Made by a program: the position numbers and the translations under genes
Shown: one piece after another, positions 9,590-18,300 of the stretch
How the letters are laid out: every line of letters starts with the position of its first letter
How positions within the stretch are numbered: position 1 is the first letter of the stretch
IMG/VR virus record: IMGVR_UViG_3300027791_000081
Span: 1-32,298 of that record
Length of the DNA stretch: 32,298 nucleotides
Strand: one strand, 5' to 3'
Origin: a virus
Notes under the pieces: generated by a model
What the model was told of the DNA's origin: nothing
Seen by the model: the letters and a program-made list of their open reading frames with translations, nothing else
Databases searched by the model: none

Positions 9590-11863
9590 TTATGCTATTT
9601 TATTAAATTCTACATCTACCTTAGTATAATCTACGTGAAGATAATCTCCAACTTTCACAGTTGCCCATGGGACTTCTTGGGCCATAACACCTGTATATGT
9701 ACCCTGGTCATAAACTCCTTGTTTATAATTCCAACTATAAATATTTATTCCATTATTAGACTTTCCGATTAAACTAATATTTTCTTTTAATCTAATGTCT
9801 GATGGTGGTAACCCTCCAGTATTGGTTGTCCCTGCTTTTGAAGCATTGTATGCGTCTATAATTCTATTTATTTCTGCATCTACTTCACTTTGAAGTTTAG
9901 AGTTATCAGCATCATATCCAAAAGTTTTACTTACGTTTTGATTTGTAACTGGATCTTTATATTGTACTATAATATCATTTGTTGATCCAGACGCATCAAA
10001 TGTAGATACTGTTATACCCATTGAAGAACCAAGGTTTCTTTCCAGTTTTTCCAGTCCTTTTGAAAATGCTTTTTTAACGACTGGAGCTGCTTTTAAGTAA
10101 TTATTACGTTCATCTGGTATAGCTGTAAATTCAGAATTCATCGTAGTTGTCATACTACCATCTGTGTAAGTATTATCTGAGTTGTAATTATTTAAACTTT
10201 TATAATTTCTTGTTGTTCCAAATTCTTCATCACCTTTCCAATCAGGGTTTACCTGTCCATTTGGTAAAAATCTTGTTGTCCATTTATTAGCAGGATCAGA
10301 ATCTACCATTTGATCGAATGACATGTCTTTAGTAACTTCTCTTGGAAGTATTTCTCTATATAATTTTTTAGCAATAATTTCAGTTTCTAAAGGCTTAGTT
10401 GTATCTATCTGACCATTTGCATCTTTACCAAACTTATCTATAGTTTCTGTTACCGTTCGACCATTAATTTCTTTAGTTATAATAATTGTAGGTCCAGTTC
10501 TATCAATTGAAACAATTTTAGTAGCTCTATCAGTTGCGTTTTGTGAATTTAAAAACTGCTGATTCATATCCATTATTCTATCTTCAGCAACCATTGTTGC
10601 ATCTTGTCCAGTTATAGTAATAATATCATTTACATCATTAAAATATCCTTTTCTTTGGTCTGCAGTGTTATTATTGTTAGTAGTGGTGGCTGTTGGTTGT
10701 TGTCTTTGTTGACCAGAAAAACCTTGAGACATTTTCTCTATATGATTAACTTGTGATTCAACAGCTATATCAGCAAGCCTACGAGCTTGTGTTATTTGAG
10801 TATCATTCATTTCAGGTATTGGTTGTCCTGAAGACATGTCAACTTTAATCATAAAATCAGTAGATTTATTTGGATGTTCTTCTTTAAATTGACTTACTGT
10901 TTCAGCAAAGAAAAAACCACCAGAATTGGCTAAAACCTGTGCTGCATTCATGTTATTAGATTCTCCAGGCGCTCCAACCATCGCATCTATTTGAGCGTTT
11001 TTCCACATGTCATAAGTTAATGGATTTCCGTTTAAGTCCTTACCAAAATCTCCTAAATTTCTAAAATCTTCTACAGATGTAACTTGACCTCCTCCACTTA
11101 ATACAGAATATTGATTAGCTTGATCTACAGCAGCTTTTATAATATCTGCTATTTGAGAAGTTTGAGCAGTTGCCATATCATCAACATCAACTCTGTCTTG
11201 TTGAAACTTCATGAAATTAATTATCTGATTTGGATTCTGATAATCTTGTTTTCGCTTTTCGTAATCTGGCATTACATCATACAGTCCAGTTTTAGTATTT
11301 CTACCCATTGTCACTAACTGCATTTTACCGTTAGTAGGGTTAGACCATAATTTTTTGTTTTTTAAATTACCTAAAGCTTCTACAGATAAATTTGTAAAAG
11401 CCTCTAACTCACTACCTGTAACTCCACCATCCTTAGCCGCCTGAAGCCTTTCTCTTGCTTGTACAGCCCAATCATCCCAACCTTTTACAGCTGTGCTTAA
11501 ACTGGAGTATCCAGTTTTTTGTTGCTGCATAAACAACATATTATCTTGGACGCTTATTAAACCACGCTTCATTAAGTTGTTTTGCTCTTGTATTTCCTTT
11601 ACAGACATTGCAGATGCGTTTATTAATAGCGATGCTGCATCTTGAGTTCCTGTTTCTGGAACTTTACTAAGCTGTTCTATAGCGTCTTGAGTAGACTTTT
11701 CTATAGCTGCCTTACGAGCTACTCTATCAGCTTGTATAATATTAAGGCCTGTAACTAACTCTTTAGAAGCTGCGTTCCAGTCCATTTGAGTACTGTCTAC
11801 ACTCCTTTGAGCATATACCGAATATTTATTTGCACCTGAAGGTCTTGAAGTATCTTCTGCCAT
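9590..11863 (-). CDS. Internal virion protein-like (T7 gp15-position) with C-terminal Peptidase_S74 domain
   Basis: 757 residues, close to the 747 of T7 gp15 and in the same order (between a small Ala-rich protein and a giant). The body is polar and helical with Gln/Asn-rich stretches (about 390-400). The last 70 residues form an intramolecular chaperone auto-processing (Peptidase_S74) domain: it begins SDIRLKENI at Ser688, with Lys693 as the likely partner of the Ser-Lys dyad, and continues through YSWNYK and the conserved GVMAQEV. In this family cleavage occurs just before the serine after trimeric assembly of a fibre or spike. Here the domain ends soon after MAQEV and seems to lack the usual C-terminal coiled-coil helices. 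Either this is an ejection protein that borrowed a trimerising chaperone, or it is a spike in an unusual place. Its start is 7 nt from the previous stop. Confidence 0.75.
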   Translation of the reverse strand: MAEDTSRPSGANKYSVYAQRSVDSTQMDWNAASKELVTGLNIIQADRVARKAAIEKSTQDAIEQLSKVPETGTQDAASLLINASAMSVKEIQEQNNLMKRGLISVQDNMLFMQQQKTGYSSLSTAVKGWDDWAVQARERLQAAKDGGVTGSELEAFTNLSVEALGNLKNKKLWSNPTNGKMQLVTMGRNTKTGLYDVMPDYEKRKQDYQNPNQIINFMKFQQDRVDVDDMATAQTSQIADIIKAAVDQANQYSVLSGGGQVTSVEDFRNLGDFGKDLNGNPLTYDMWKNAQIDAMVGAPGESNNMNAAQVLANSGGFFFAETVSQFKEEHPNKSTDFMIKVDMSSGQPIPEMNDTQITQARRLADIAVESQVNHIEKMSQGFSGQQRQQPTATTTNNNNTADQRKGYFNDVNDIITITGQDATMVAEDRIMDMNQQFLNSQNATDRATKIVSIDRTGPTIIITKEINGRTVTETIDKFGKDANGQIDTTKPLETEIIAKKLYREILPREVTKDMSFDQMVDSDPANKWTTRFLPNGQVNPDWKGDEEFGTTRNYKSLNNYNSDNTYTDGSMTTTMNSEFTAIPDERNNYLKAAPVVKKAFSKGLEKLERNLGSSMGITVSTFDASGSTNDIIVQYKDPVTNQNVSKTFGYDADNSKLQSEVDAEINRIIDAYNASKAGTTNTGGLPPSDIRLKENISLIGKSNNGINIYSWNYKQGVYDQGTYTGVMAQEVPWATVKVGDYLHVDYTKVDVEFNKIA

Positions 11864-11870
11864 ATTACTA

Positions 11871-12752
11871 TTATTGATTTAGGTATTTGTAAAAATCAGC
11901 CCCAAAATTTTTAAGAAAACCTGCTCTACCTTTTCTGTTTATCTGGCCTTTAGTGAAATTGTTTGTAATTGCCGCGTAAATCTCATCCCTGCCACGAGGA
12001 GTTGAAGTTGTTGGAGCAAATAAAGCTGCTTTGCTCAAGTCATAATTTTTGCTATTTGGATCTGAAAGATCTGCATAAGTTTTTTGCCCTTCAGCTGTTG
12101 TACCTGGTTGATTCACTACTGTTTTCATCATCTTTGATGGATCTCCAGAAGCCATAATTTGATCGGTTAATTTGTTTGCACGATTATCCATAGCTGACTT
12201 AGGAAATAAAGGTATTGCTGCTGCTACACCTTGAACTGCTTGACCAACCGAAGCAACACCTTGTTGCATAGCTGCTGCTGAAGCTTCATCTGAATCTCTT
12301 GATATTTGTTGTTGATCAGCTGCCGCACCAACCTTCATGTCTTTAAGGTCTTGATTAATATCAGATTGCTCTTGAACTTGCATTTTTTCTAAATCAAACA
12401 TTTCTTTACCCATTGCAATTCGAGTACCTTCATTAGACTCTGTGGCTGCCGCACCAACTCTTCCTACACCAGCTGCTAAATTACGAGAATCACCTTCTTG
12501 TAAAGCTTGAATTCCTTGTTGTTGAACTTGTAAGTTTTGTTTGTACTCTCTTCCGTAAGCATCTAAGGGAACATTAAGCTTCTGCATAAATTCCACTTCA
12601 GCTTTTCTTTCAGCCTCTTTCATTAATTTTTTACTTGCTGCTGCGGCTGTCTCTCCTTGTCTTCTTGCCTTTGCTGCTTGAGAAAAACTCATACCAGCTG
12701 ATCCTGCACTAATTAAAATTCCTGTTGCTGCTACTGCGGTTGCTGCTGCCAT
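11871..12752 (-). CDS. Small Ala/Gln-rich internal virion protein (T7 gp14-position)
   Basis: 293 residues. It begins with a hydrophobic Ala/Gly-rich segment (MAAATAVAATGILISAGSAG, residues 1-20), continues with a long amphipathic, Ala/Gln/Glu-rich helical region (to about residue 160) and has a second hydrophobic patch (QGVAAAIPLF, about 171-180). This architecture matches gp14-like internal core proteins of T7-group phages, which are ejected first and insert in the outer membrane. Position between the GNAT-like gene (1 nt upstream) and the gp15-size gene supports this. No homology search was possible, so the assignment rests on order, size class and composition. The N-terminal segment lacks a basic n-region, so it is not a typical export signal. 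Confidence 0.6.
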   Translation of the reverse strand: MAAATAVAATGILISAGSAGMSFSQAAKARRQGETAAAASKKLMKEAERKAEVEFMQKLNVPLDAYGREYKQNLQVQQQGIQALQEGDSRNLAAGVGRVGAAATESNEGTRIAMGKEMFDLEKMQVQEQSDINQDLKDMKVGAAADQQQISRDSDEASAAAMQQGVASVGQAVQGVAAAIPLFPKSAMDNRANKLTDQIMASGDPSKMMKTVVNQPGTTAEGQKTYADLSDPNSKNYDLSKAALFAPTTSTPRGRDEIYAAITNNFTKGQINRKGRAGFLKNFGADFYKYLNQ

Positions 12753-12753
12753 A

Positions 12754-13161
12754 CTATAATTTTTTTATTATTTCATGAGATACTTTTGTATCTACATGGT
12801 AACCCAACTTTTTATGGGTTTCGATTAAATGTTTGTTTCTTCCAATACTAAATATATATTTTTTGCCATTGGCTTTTATATATTCTTCACAAGTAAGAAT
12901 TAAAAACTCAATTGCGTCCTGCCTATCTTCATCTCTGTATGATGGGTTAGATACAATCCATTCTAATAAAACTCCTTCAGAATTAGTGAAATACATAAAA
13001 CCTGCAACAATTGGAGTATTGTTTTTTTCTACTATAAAACCGCCTTTGCCATTATCTGGTAAAAAATCTTTAGGAGGAGTTTGCCACTCTGGCCAACTAT
13101 CCCACCAAGAAACCAATGTATCCCAATCCTTGTCTTCAAGTCTTCGTATATCTAATTCCAT
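12754..13161 (-). CDS. GNAT-like protein (T7 gp13-position)
   Basis: 135 residues with the layout of a GCN5-related N-acetyltransferase: an N-terminal RRLEDKDWDTLVSWW strand-helix, central strands (GGFIVEKNNTPIVAGFMYF), a beta4-like strand (GVLLEWIVSNPSYR), a helix (QDAIEFLILTCEEYIKANG) and the C-terminal IFSIGRNKHLIETHKKLGYH typical of the final GNAT strands. The usual acetyl-CoA loop (Q/RxxGxG/A) is replaced by YRDEDRQDA, so catalysis is doubtful. It is the size of T7 gp13 (138 aa) and directly precedes a gp14-like gene. It has its own TAnnTTTG box 17 nt upstream, so it opens the transcript for the ejection genes. Confidence 0.7.
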   Translation of the reverse strand: MELDIRRLEDKDWDTLVSWWDSWPEWQTPPKDFLPDNGKGGFIVEKNNTPIVAGFMYFTNSEGVLLEWIVSNPSYRDEDRQDAIEFLILTCEEYIKANGKKYIFSIGRNKHLIETHKKLGYHVDTKVSHEIIKKL

Positions 13162-13178
13162 TTAATATGATTTAGAAA

Positions 13179-13186
13179 CAAAGATA
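13179..13186 (-). promoter_or_regulatory. Bacteroidetes-type -7 box TATCTTTG
   Basis: On the minus strand the sequence TATCTTTG fits TAnnTTTG exactly. It ends 17 nt before the ATG at 13161, in the 33-nt gap after the tail gene ending at 13195. A convincing TTG -33 element is not seen. It would drive the GNAT-like gene through the genes ending at 140, with a leader of roughly ten bases. Confidence 0.6.
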
Positions 13187-13194
13187 GTGAATTT

Positions 13195-14010
13195 CTATGG
13201 AAAACTTTTCATCACACTACTACCTACAGAAAACAGTTCTACAGGATCTGTTGAGTCATTTTCTAATTTAAATTCTAAGTAATAGCCTCTTGCACCATGT
13301 GACTCAGCTACAGCATTTTTTATAAAAAGAATAAATTGTCCAACTGTAGGAACAGTTCCACCACCGACTGTTGTATCTACAGTAACAGTAGTGTTTGTTT
13401 TAGCAGTTACTTGACCTACTAAAACAGGAGCTGCGGTAGCAACACCAGCATTTAAAGTTGTTGCATATACTGTATCTCCAATATTTAATAATGATCCTAT
13501 AGAGCCTGCGAATTCAATTATAGTTGCGGTGTTTGGACCACTTACTCCAGTACATGCACCAATACCATTTGCTGACCTTTGTGAAAAATTAACAGTGCCT
13601 GCGTTTGTTCTAATAAAACTAAACCACTCGCCTTCTTTTTCTACAAAATAAGTGTCAAGCATTGATCCTGGGTTACCATCAGTTAAATCAGTTAATAACC
13701 TTGTACACTCCCATCTCGCTTCATTACTGTCTGCGACAGTTGTGTTTGCTTCATAAGAAAGAGTTTTAAATAATTTTATACTTAATGTTGGTTCAGGATT
13801 AAACACACTTGTAATAGTAGCATTGCTAAACTGACCATAATAAGTGTTACGTTGTGCGCCTGTGTTGTGTCTAAATAAATTACCTCCTTTAAACGTGTAA
13901 AAAAAACTATTCATTCCTATCATAAATTCAGGAGTAAATGAATAAAACGATGGCCATCCTTTAGATGATTCGCTGTATGATAGTGTATAAGGTTCGCAAT
14001 TTAAAGCCAT
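13195..14010 (-). CDS. Tail tip/nozzle-associated structural protein
   Basis: 271 residues. The N-terminal half carries a pattern I associate with tail-nozzle proteins of Bacteroidetes podoviruses: KGWPSFYSFTPEFMIGMNS, then FYTFKGGNLFRHN, then RNTYYG, then VFNPEPTLSIKLFKTLSYE. The C-terminal half (about residues 145-232) contains an apparently inserted beta-rich domain with Gly/Thr/Val repeats and an IGDTVYATT turn, similar in style to one in the 325-residue adaptor encoded at 20781-21758. No membrane segments. In related phages this pattern can be part of one large stabilisation protein; here it is a separate gene downstream of the 1594-residue protein. It is the last gene of the tail block, followed by a new promoter box. 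Confidence 0.6.
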   Translation of the reverse strand: MALNCEPYTLSYSESSKGWPSFYSFTPEFMIGMNSFFYTFKGGNLFRHNTGAQRNTYYGQFSNATITSVFNPEPTLSIKLFKTLSYEANTTVADSNEARWECTRLLTDLTDGNPGSMLDTYFVEKEGEWFSFIRTNAGTVNFSQRSANGIGACTGVSGPNTATIIEFAGSIGSLLNIGDTVYATTLNAGVATAAPVLVGQVTAKTNTTVTVDTTVGGGTVPTVGQFILFIKNAVAESHGARGYYLEFKLENDSTDPVELFSVGSSVMKSFP

Positions 14011-14029
14011 TGTTTATATTTTATATTAA

Positions 14030-14299
14030 TTAAAAAGGATCACAAGGAACTATTGACACTACAACTCCATTTCTTATTCCGATAGCTGTTGTGCTGTTCA
14101 TTATTATATATTGCAAAGTACTTGTGTCATTTGCATACGTTGATCCATTTGCATCAGTAAAAACCCAATTACCAACAACTGGTACAGTATTAGTATCAAC
14201 AGTAAAAGGAACATTAGTTCCTGTAGCATTTTGTATAAAATAGTATGTTAAACTATCTGGTCTACATGTAGTGCTTATATCAAAAGTACTTGCTTGAAA
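14030..14299 (-). repeat. Tail module copy: C-terminus of the 342-aa protein
   Basis: Residues about 254-342 begin FQASTFDISTTC, contain VPVVGNWVFTDANGST and end NGVVVSIVPC. This lines up with the end of the upstream 1594-residue protein (FQGSSVFQSEPDVC, LPEYGDFVYSSTDGA, FGLVTAVTTC). Protein-level repeat only; the DNA is not obviously repeated. Confidence 0.5.
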
Positions 14300-15058
14300 A
14301 CTTGGTAGAGTTATTGGACAGTCTACTTCCCATCTGAAAAGCGTACCACAAATTGGCGCTGATATTGTTAAATTAATAGATGTTGGAGAGGTTGTTGTTT
14401 TAGGAACTACCATAGTAAAAACTCTACTTACTGTTCCTGGATTTACTCCTATTTGACTTGCAACTACAGTAGGTGAGGTAAACGTACCTTGCGCAACGTA
14501 TGCAGAGCCAGTATATGTATAGTCTTCAGGTTGATCTCCAGCTGCACATGCACCACTTGGTGTACCATCATAAGGCGAACCAGCTAACAAAGCAGCATTA
14601 CTATTTCCAACATAAGTAAATGTTCCAGTCCCTTGATTTCCAATTCCAGCATAATCTACTGTAACACCACTTCCATCTTGAATCAAAAATGTATTATGGT
14701 TTCCTTCACAAGTTAGTCTGTTATATGTAGCGGTATTATATGTTGCTAATACACCATCAGGGATTGCACTACCCATATAAAAATACATTACAATTGCTCC
14801 AGTAGTATTAGCTACATCAACATCCGCACTAAAAGTACCGTTATTACTAACAGATGCTGATAGTCCTGATCCACAAGGAACTAAACACTCTCCGCATGGT
14901 TGAGCATTCAATAAAACTCCATTTAATTGTTGTCTTATAATTCCTCCTTGAGAATAATATCCATCTGCCGCAAGAGTAGTTAAGCCTGTGTCCGTAAACA
15001 AAGCTGAAGCTTGTGAAAAATTTAATCCATCAAAACAATATGTTCCTAATGCTGCCAT
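14030..15058 (-). CDS. Tail fibre/receptor-binding-like protein with Cys-ended beta modules
   Basis: 342 residues, rich in Thr, Ser, Asn, Gly and Val with few charges, as expected for a beta-structured virion surface protein. Cysteine pairs are prominent (CGECLVPC near residues 55-62, and Cys at the module ends). The N-terminal part (about 9-55) and C-terminal part (about 254-342) look like copies of one module, in which an [FW]xxTD-type turn leads through a Tyr-rich strand to a NGVV..xPC end. The C-terminal copy also resembles the end of the preceding 1594-residue protein. It starts 12 nt after that gene. The role as tail tip or receptor binder is inference. Confidence 0.55.
   Translation of the reverse strand: MAALGTYCFDGLNFSQASALFTDTGLTTLAADGYYSQGGIIRQQLNGVLLNAQPCGECLVPCGSGLSASVSNNGTFSADVDVANTTGAIVMYFYMGSAIPDGVLATYNTATYNRLTCEGNHNTFLIQDGSGVTVDYAGIGNQGTGTFTYVGNSNAALLAGSPYDGTPSGACAAGDQPEDYTYTGSAYVAQGTFTSPTVVASQIGVNPGTVSRVFTMVVPKTTTSPTSINLTISAPICGTLFRWEVDCPITLPSFQASTFDISTTCRPDSLTYYFIQNATGTNVPFTVDTNTVPVVGNWVFTDANGSTYANDTSTLQYIIMNSTTAIGIRNGVVVSIVPCDPF
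14894..15034 (-). repeat. Tail module copy: N-terminus of the 342-aa protein
   Basis: Residues 9-55 contain SALFTDTGLTTLAADGYY and end LNGVLLNAQPC, paralleling the second half of the C-terminal module in the same protein (WVFTDANGST, then NGVVVSIVPC). It is shorter than the other two copies and lacks the leading FQ segment. Confidence 0.4.
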
Positions 15059-15070
15059 TTATTTATTTAT

Positions 15071-15304
15071 TTATGGGCATGTAGTTACCGCAGTAACTAA
15101 GCCAAATTGATTTACTGTTATATAATCTGTTGCACTTATTTTATATAAGCCTTGTCCTAATTGAGTTCCTACAGCCCCATCAGTTGATGAATATACAAAA
15201 TCTCCATATTCAGGCAGTGTACTACTTCCTGAATGAGAGTATGTTATATTCAAAGGTTGACCACATACGTCTGGTTCTGATTGAAACACTGAACTACCTT
15301 GGAA
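15071..15304 (-). repeat. Tail module copy: C-terminus of the 1594-aa protein
   Basis: The last 77 residues, starting FQGSSVFQSE and ending VTTCP, resemble the end of the 342-residue protein encoded next. Both show FQxS, then Cys, a Tyr-bearing strand, a P..G[DN][FW]V[FY] turn, and a final strand closing with Cys. Confidence 0.5.
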
Positions 15305-18300
15305 TGCTGTAAAAGTAAAAGTACATTCACAACATGCAGCAGCAGCTGAACTTGCATCAAAACAAAATTCTTGGCAACTTGTTAGTCTATAATCATATAT
15401 TAAATACAAATATTGATTTGCTAACGGTAATGACAAACTATTAACAGTGGTTTGATAAAGTCCAGCTGAAGGACTTATTACAGATCCATTAGCTACTGTA
15501 GTAGCCGCAGTTAACAAAGCAGCTATATCAGGTTGATTATTACTGTACAATGTATTACTTGATAGATATTTAAAATTATCATCAGGATACGCCCAGTCAT
15601 AAGTATCAAAATTTATTTTATTAGAACGGATTGTTAAATCAATACCATCGTAAGGGAAAACACCTAAAGATCTTACACCAGTTTGAACATCATATGAAGA
15701 AGCTATTACATTGCTTGGACCAAATTCTGCTAAGTCAGAATCAATTGGACTAATATTAATGGTGTCTTCCCATAAATACTCTACATGAATAAATTTACCG
15801 TTTTGTTCTGGCGAATTTAATACCACTTTTACAACAGTTATATTTACTGGCTCAACACATGCAGCTGTTAAAGTAAATGATGCTGTTGAAATTGCTGTAA
15901 ATGTTACTGTAGCATTAGATGGACTATTTAAAGTTTTATTAAAAGTAAAAGTTCCTGATCCTGTTAAAGTAGAGCTTGTAGTTGTAACACCATTCCATAA
16001 CACAGAAATAGTTATTGATCCAGATGTAATGTTATAATTAAAGTTAGCATCTCCAATCAAAGCACCATAATTTATAACACTAACAATAGCATTTGCAGCT
16101 CCTGTTGCTAACCCATTTCTTTGTAGTCTATAACCACATTGAACAATTTCTGGTGGTAATGGAATTTTATTACAATTCATACCTAAAACATATTCGTCCA
16201 TATAAGGATCATAACCACCTAATTTTTGTGTTTGAATAGACTCATAAAATTCATCTCTAAACCAAGAACGCATTCCCATAGCTGAAACAATCTCTAAAGA
16301 ATCGTTATTTCTACTTGTGCCTCTTAATTTTATTACAGCACCTCTTTTTACATCAGTAAAAAACATATCATAACCATGAGCAACAAAACTTTCTGGATTA
16401 TAACTAATACCATATTCTTCAATACGAGCTATTTGTGTTCCTAATATTTCAGGAACTGAAGCAATAACACCACCTCCTGTACTATCACTAATTAAATTTT
16501 TACTTGCTAATATGTAAGTAATTCTATCTTCTTGTAAAACTAAAATATCTGTTTCTCTTGAGTGCATTTTTTGTATTGGACCAAAAGAAGTTTCACAATC
16601 TTTAAAGTTTATTAATCCTAAATTAAATTCATTAAGATTATTTACACCGCTATTACTACTAAAAATACCACTATAAGTAATACCTTCAAATCTATCAGCT
16701 TCTTTAAAATCTTGATTAGAAACTGCTAAAGTTCTTTGACCTAATTGAAATGGTCTACCCACTAATCTGTCTTTTATTTTAAAACTTTCTACTCCATTAC
16801 CAAAAGAAAAACAATCTCTAAAGTTTAAATTAACTATAGCATCTTGAACAGCAGTTTGATTTTGATCTCCTAACTCACTGTTAATACCAGACAAATGAAA
16901 ACCATCTGGTTGTGAAATTTCAAAAGATTGAGACGAGTCATAATACAATTCTGCATTTGCATCAGCAGGTTCTGTTTCAAAAACTATTAATGTATTTGCT
17001 CTAAAAACTATTAATTCAATTTCTATATCTGAAGTTCTATCTGATTGAGGCCATGGTCTATTACACCCTTTAACTCCAGAAGAAACTCCTAAATATAAAG
17101 GATCATTTACACCCTGAGCTGCATCTTGTATCCATTGAAAAGTTACTTCCCATGTTTGACAAGCTACATTATTTGCTACGCCACTTGTAGGCCCACCTGG
17201 ACCTGGAGCAGCTAAATTTGAATTATTTATTATAGTTGTCTCATCAGCAACATTACCTGGTTGTGCAAGACTTGGGTTTATATTGTCTCCAACCCACCAT
17301 CTTCTCATATCAGTATAATCTCTACTGGCAACGTATTCTTGTTCCCATTGCCATTTTATTTCTTGACAGCTACCTCCGTTAAAAGTGTCATTACGAAACA
17401 TTTCTGATTTTATTCTAATTACAGAACCACCTGGAACTGTGTAATTAGTTGTAACCCCAGTAGTATCGTCTGTTGTAAAACAAGGGTATCCTATTTTTCT
17501 TCCATTTGTACAGCCTCTTGCGTCACTCCTTCTTCTTTTGTTTCCAAGTTCTATTAAAGAATCATCAGGAATAACAATATCAAAGTTTTGATTTTTAATT
17601 TGCATGTATAACCCTTTCAATTGAAAAGATCCATCTCCAAATTCATTATCATCATCTAAAAAATTTGTAGGCTCTGCACTTACTTCTAAAACCTCAACTG
17701 TTTCTACTCTACTTAAAGGCCCACTAACATCAGCTTTAACAACTAATTGATCTCCTTTTCCTACTTTATTTGCGTTATCACCCTGAAGTTGAAAAAACAC
17801 CATATTATCACTTGGTCTAACATAATAGAAATTTGAAAATATAGTTTCATATCCTGCCTTGCTTGGCTTAACTACAAACTTATATCGTTCTGCCCAATAG
17901 GGCGCTCTTGAAGATACAGCTACTTGTATACTATTTGCAGTAACACTATTACCAGGCTCTACATATACAGTATTGTACTGAGAAACCAAAACAGTAGAAG
18001 ACCTTCCGTATTCATCACTATATACAATTCCAGTTTCATAATCACGATCACTATGTAAACTCCCTGTATCTAAGTCTGTTGTAAAAGCTGCTTGTACAGA
18101 TATAAATCTAAAATATTCATATAAATTAGTTGTTACAGGAACAGCAGGATCTGTTGTGTCTATAACCTGGTATTGCATTGCAATAGCCTGAATGTCACAA
18201 GTGTTTGATCCTGGACTAAAATTTGAAAGCCTAAATCCTTGTTGAATAGTAGAATCTGTAATACTACTATTAAATTTTGAAAAAGGAAAATTACCAAGTG

